Part shown: piece after piece, positions 14,103 through 16,859 of the stretch
Layout: every line of letters starts with the position of its first letter
Position numbering within the stretch: the stretch's first letter is position 1
NCBI GenBank assembly: GCA_900553405.1
Contig: USDF01000035.1
Span: 1-16,859 of the forward strand
Length of the DNA: 16,859 nt
Direction: 5' to 3'
Origin: an uncultured Clostridium sp.
GTDB lineage: Bacteria; Bacillota; Clostridia; TANB77; CAG-508
The notes under the pieces: generated by a model
The model's database searches: none
What the model saw: the letters and a program-made list of their open reading frames with translations, nothing else
Told to the model about the DNA's origin: nothing
Program-made: the position numbers and the translations under genes

Positions 14103-14450
14103 CTATTTGTTTAAATCTTTTAGAATAGAGTCTATTTTCATTCCATATTCCATAGAGTCATCTTTTTCAAATACTAATTCTGGTGTAATTCTCAAATTAA
14201 CTCTTTTAGCAATTTGGCTTCTTATAAATCCTGCTGATTTTTTTAGCGCTTCCATTGTCTTTTCATCATTTTTAGAATTTAAAATACTTACATATACCTT
14301 TGCATATTTTAAATCTGGAGTTATTTTTACTTTTGTTACACTAATCATTCCTGTTGCCTCAGGATTTTTTAATTCATATGAAATAATTTGACTAAGTTCT
14401 TTTTTTAATTCCTCGTCAATACGATTTAATCTATTTTCATTTTTTGGCAT
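14103..14450 (-). CDS. rbfA: Ribosome-binding factor A
   Basis: RbfA assists late maturation of the 30S ribosomal subunit and 16S rRNA 5'-end processing. The 115 residues form a single KH-like domain of normal length. Family features are NRLNRIDEELKKELSQII at the N-terminus, ISVTKVKITPDLKYAKVYVS in the middle and RSQIAKRVNLRITPELVFEKD near the C-terminus. AAAGGAGGGCAAT precedes the ATG. It starts 12 bp after infB, so it is translated from the same message. Nothing is missing. Confidence 0.97.
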   Translation of the reverse strand: MPKNENRLNRIDEELKKELSQIISYELKNPEATGMISVTKVKITPDLKYAKVYVSILNSKNDEKTMEALKKSAGFIRSQIAKRVNLRITPELVFEKDDSMEYGMKIDSILKDLNK

Positions 14451-14462
14451 ATTGCCCTCCTT

Positions 14463-16283
14463 TTATCTTTTAACTTCTTCCATAACGTATACTTCTATAA
14501 TGTCTCCTTCTTTTAAGTCATTGTAATTCTCAATTTGCATACCACATTCATATCCTTTTGCAACTTCTTTTACGTCATCTTTGAAACGTTTTAAAGATAC
14601 AAGTTTTCCTTCATGTATAACAACGTTATCACGTAATACTCTTACTCCTGCATTTCTTTCAATTTTTCCTTCTAATACATATGCTCCTGCTATTGTTCCC
14701 ACATTTGAAACTTTAAATACTTGTCTTACTTCAACATTACCAATAACCTTTTCTTCATAAATTGGATCAAGCATACCTTTCATTGCTGCTTTAACATCAT
14801 CTATTGCTTGGTATATAACTGAATATTGCTTTATTTCAACTTCTTCTTTTTCAGCTACTTGTTTTGCAGTTGCAACTGGTCTTACATTAAATGCAATTAT
14901 AATAGCATTTGAAACTTTTGCTAAAGTTACATCAGATTCTGTAACAGCTCCTGCTGCACTGTGTATAACTCTTACTCTTACCTCATCATCAGATAGTTTT
15001 TCTAAAGATTGTTTTATTGCTTCTGCACTACCTTGTACATCTGCTTTAACTATAATATTTAATTGTTTTAGTTTTCCTTCTTCCATTTGGCTAAATAAAT
15101 TGTCTAAAGTAACTGGTGCCATTTGATTTATAGATTTTTCTCTTTGTGCACGTTTTCTTCTTTCTATTAAGTGTTTTGCCATTTTTTCATCTTTAACTTC
15201 ATAGAATACTTCTCCAGATTCTGGAACTTCTGTTAATCCCATTATTTCAACTGGTGTAGATGGTCCGGCTTTTTTTACTTTTTTGCCTTTTTCATCTGTC
15301 ATACTTCTTATTCTACCAATTGAAGATCCTACAACAATTGTATCTCCAACATCAAGTGTTCCTCTTTGTACAAGCATTGAAGCAATTGCACCTTTATTCT
15401 TATCAAGTCTTGCTTCTATTACAACACCTTTTGCTTGTTTGTTTGGATTTGCTTTTAAGTCTAATACATCTGCTTCTAATAATACCATTTCTAATAATTG
15501 ATCAATATTTGTATGATTCTTTGCTGAGATTGGAACATATATTGTATCTCCACCCCATTCTTCTGGCACTAATTCATATGCCATTAATTCTTGTTTTACT
15601 CTATCAATGTTAGCATCTGGTAAATCTATTTTGTTTATTGCTACAATTATTGGAATTCCTGCTGATTTAGCATGATTTATAGCTTCTACTGTTTGTGGCA
15701 TTACACCATCATTTGCAGCAACTACTAATATTGCTATATCTGTTATTTGTGCACCTCTTGCTCTCATTGCTGTAAATGCTTCATGTCCTGGTGTATCTAA
15801 AAATGTTATTTCTCTATCATTTACTTTTACTTTATATGCACCTATATGTTGTGTAATTCCTCCAGCTTCTCCTTCTATAACATTTGTTTTCTTAACTGCA
15901 TCTAATAATGATGTTTTTCCATGATCTACGTGTCCCATTACAACAACTACTGGTGGACGTGTTACTAAGTCTTCTTCTTTATCTTCAGACTCATCAAATA
16001 AGATATCTTCTTCTGTTATAGTTTCCTTCTTATTTACTTTTACACCAAATTCATCTGCTATTAATGATGCTGTATCAAAATCTATTTCATTGTTTATTGT
16101 AGCCATTACTCCATATCCAAGCAATTTTTTGATAACTTCTGCTGTTGTTTTCTTTAATTCTGCTGCAAAATCTTTTACTGTTATATTTTCTAAGATATTG
16201 CTTGGTAATGTTACGTAGTATACCCCTAGAATTAATATTAAACAAAAAAGGGTAAAGAACCATAAATTACTTTTATTAATCAT
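14463..16283 (-). CDS. infB: Translation initiation factor IF-2 with an anomalous SpoIIIAH-like membrane-anchor N-terminus
   Basis: IF-2 is the GTPase that places initiator tRNA on the ribosome. The G domain shows GHVDHGKT at 117-124, DTPGHEAF, NKIDLPDA and SAK. Domains II, III and IV follow normally to the C-terminus. An IF2_N module (about 33-80, ITVKDFAAELKK to TINNEIDFDTASLIADEFGV) precedes it. Residues 1-30 are odd: MINKSN, then a hydrophobic helix (LWFFTLFCLILILGVYYV), then TLPSN. This resembles the N-terminal anchor of sporulation protein SpoIIIAH, not IF-2, and the usual charged, disordered N-terminal region is missing. I chose the ATG at 16283 because GGAGG lies eight bases upstream; a TTG at 16298 overlaps that site. 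The length is 606 residues, short for a clostridial IF-2. The join may be a true fusion or an assembly chimera. Confidence 0.92.
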   Translation of the reverse strand: MINKSNLWFFTLFCLILILGVYYVTLPSNILENITVKDFAAELKKTTAEVIKKLLGYGVMATINNEIDFDTASLIADEFGVKVNKKETITEEDILFDESEDKEEDLVTRPPVVVVMGHVDHGKTSLLDAVKKTNVIEGEAGGITQHIGAYKVKVNDREITFLDTPGHEAFTAMRARGAQITDIAILVVAANDGVMPQTVEAINHAKSAGIPIIVAINKIDLPDANIDRVKQELMAYELVPEEWGGDTIYVPISAKNHTNIDQLLEMVLLEADVLDLKANPNKQAKGVVIEARLDKNKGAIASMLVQRGTLDVGDTIVVGSSIGRIRSMTDEKGKKVKKAGPSTPVEIMGLTEVPESGEVFYEVKDEKMAKHLIERRKRAQREKSINQMAPVTLDNLFSQMEEGKLKQLNIIVKADVQGSAEAIKQSLEKLSDDEVRVRVIHSAAGAVTESDVTLAKVSNAIIIAFNVRPVATAKQVAEKEEVEIKQYSVIYQAIDDVKAAMKGMLDPIYEEKVIGNVEVRQVFKVSNVGTIAGAYVLEGKIERNAGVRVLRDNVVIHEGKLVSLKRFKDDVKEVAKGYECGMQIENYNDLKEGDIIEVYVMEEVKR

Positions 16284-16312
16284 TAGTGATTCCTCCAATC
16301 ATTAAACTTTAT

Positions 16313-16347
16313 GATAAAAAAAATAGAATATGCGAGATATTCTATTT
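16313..16347 (-). terminator. Rho-independent terminator before infB
   Basis: On the minus strand, AAATAGAATAT and ATATTCTATTT form an 11-bp stem around CTCGC, followed by eight T. It overlaps the stop codon of the upstream zinc-ribbon gene. Only about 30 bases remain before the infB start, and I see no convincing promoter in them. Confidence 0.8.
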
Positions 16348-16859
16348 AATTAACTTTTGTTCCACAATTTGGACAGAAGATATCACCGTCTGTTAGTTTA
16401 CTTCCACAATTTGGACAGAATTTATTTGTGTTTTGTTGAACATCTATTGAACTAGGTATATCACCTAATGTTTCTATTGGTTTACTTTGTGTAGGATTTT
16501 GATTTACTGCTTCTTGATTTTGTGTGTTATTCATTTGTTCTGTTTGGTTAGTTTGTTGTTGTACAAATGGTTGTTGTTGCATTGGTTGATTTGCTTGTAC
16601 AGTATTTTGATTAACATTTGCATAATTTGTTGTTTGTTGGCCATTAGTATTTATATTACTATTTTTATTTACATTTAATGTATCTAATATGAAATCCATT
16701 ACTGGATCTTTTTCTCCGTTTTTACCAACATATTCTGATTTACCAAATGCTAACATTGGTAATGTTATTACGGGGAAAAATACTGTTAATATTCCAAATG
16801 ATTTATCTTTTCCAAAGCTTTTTGCTAAACTTAGGGAATATACTACATTGAAATATAAT
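16346..16859 (-). CDS. Membrane protein with C-terminal zinc ribbon, 5' end outside the window
   Basis: The frame is open to the window edge, so the ATG at 16756 is internal and the true start lies beyond 16859. About 170 residues are visible. The first part (LAKSFGKDKSFGILTVFFPV, then ITLPMLAFGKSEYVG) looks like the last membrane helix of a multi-span protein and resembles the DUF5684-type family. A long Asn/Gln-rich, low-complexity linker follows, full of QQ, NQN and TN. The C-terminus is a zinc ribbon with two CPNCG motifs (FCPNCGSKLTDGDIFCPNCG), four Cys in all. The topology suggests a cytoplasmic zinc ribbon on a membrane anchor. Function is unknown. Its own terminator closes the gene. 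Confidence 0.8.
   Translation of the reverse strand, partial: LYFNVVYSLSLAKSFGKDKSFGILTVFFPVITLPMLAFGKSEYVGKNGEKDPVMDFILDTLNVNKNSNINTNGQQTTNYANVNQNTVQANQPMQQQPFVQQQTNQTEQMNNTQNQEAVNQNPTQSKPIETLGDIPSSIDVQQNTNKFCPNCGSKLTDGDIFCPNCGTKVN

Noticed and set aside
16284..16298. TTG start for infB at 16298, five codons upstream
   Set aside because: The TTG overlaps the GGAGG that serves the ATG at 16283 and has no binding site of its own.

Overview
This is an AT-rich window from a low-GC Gram-positive bacterium. It most resembles a Clostridia-type Firmicute, probably an uncultured gut lineage. The reasons are: strong AGGAGG-type ribosome binding sites, CIRCE operators in front of an hrcA-grpE-dnaK-dnaJ operon, a WhiA homologue, a Firmicute-style 6S RNA, a wall-sorting signal on a secreted protease, and a SpoIIIAH-like peptide. 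Every convincing gene lies on the minus strand, so the window is best read from base 16859 down to base 1. Species cannot be fixed from the sequence alone.

Region 1 (16859-12095) is translation and RNA metabolism. It opens with the 3' part of a membrane/zinc-ribbon protein that closes with its own terminator. Then follows the conserved string infB (IF-2), rbfA, nrnA (DHH phosphatase/nanoRNase) and truB, ending in a hairpin at the truB stop. The infB reading frame is abnormal: its first ~30 residues are a membrane-anchor peptide that looks like the start of sporulation protein SpoIIIAH, joined in frame to the IF2_N domain. The usual upstream partners (nusA, ylxR, ylxQ) are absent.

Region 2 (11960-8749) starts with a good sigma-A promoter driving a ~190-nt rod-shaped RNA that I call 6S RNA. 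No convincing terminator follows it, and prmC (release-factor methyltransferase), whiA and hemW come directly after, so the RNA and the three genes may share a transcript. Bases 11960-12094, between the 6S promoter and the truB terminator, are AT-rich and show nothing else.

Region 3 (8748-5355) is accessory. It holds a secreted, wall-anchored papain-family (C1) protease of 884 residues, a possible tiny frameshifted ORF, and an unrecognised 96-residue protein with a consensus promoter and a strong terminator. These sit between hemW and hrcA, genes that are often close neighbours in Clostridia.

Region 4 (5326-144) is the class I heat-shock operon hrcA-grpE-dnaK-dnaJ. Its promoter is flanked by two CIRCE operators. 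There is a 123-nt imperfect inverted repeat between grpE and dnaK, a strong hairpin with an alternative partner next to the dnaJ ribosome binding site, and a rho-independent terminator after dnaJ. HrcA would repress the operon. DnaK, DnaJ and GrpE form the folding machine that the operon supplies.

I see no CRISPR array, tRNA, rRNA, insertion sequence, prophage or recognisable defence system. The most unusual signals are the chimeric infB start, the switchable-looking RNA structures in the heat-shock operon, and the 6S RNA placed as the leader of prmC.
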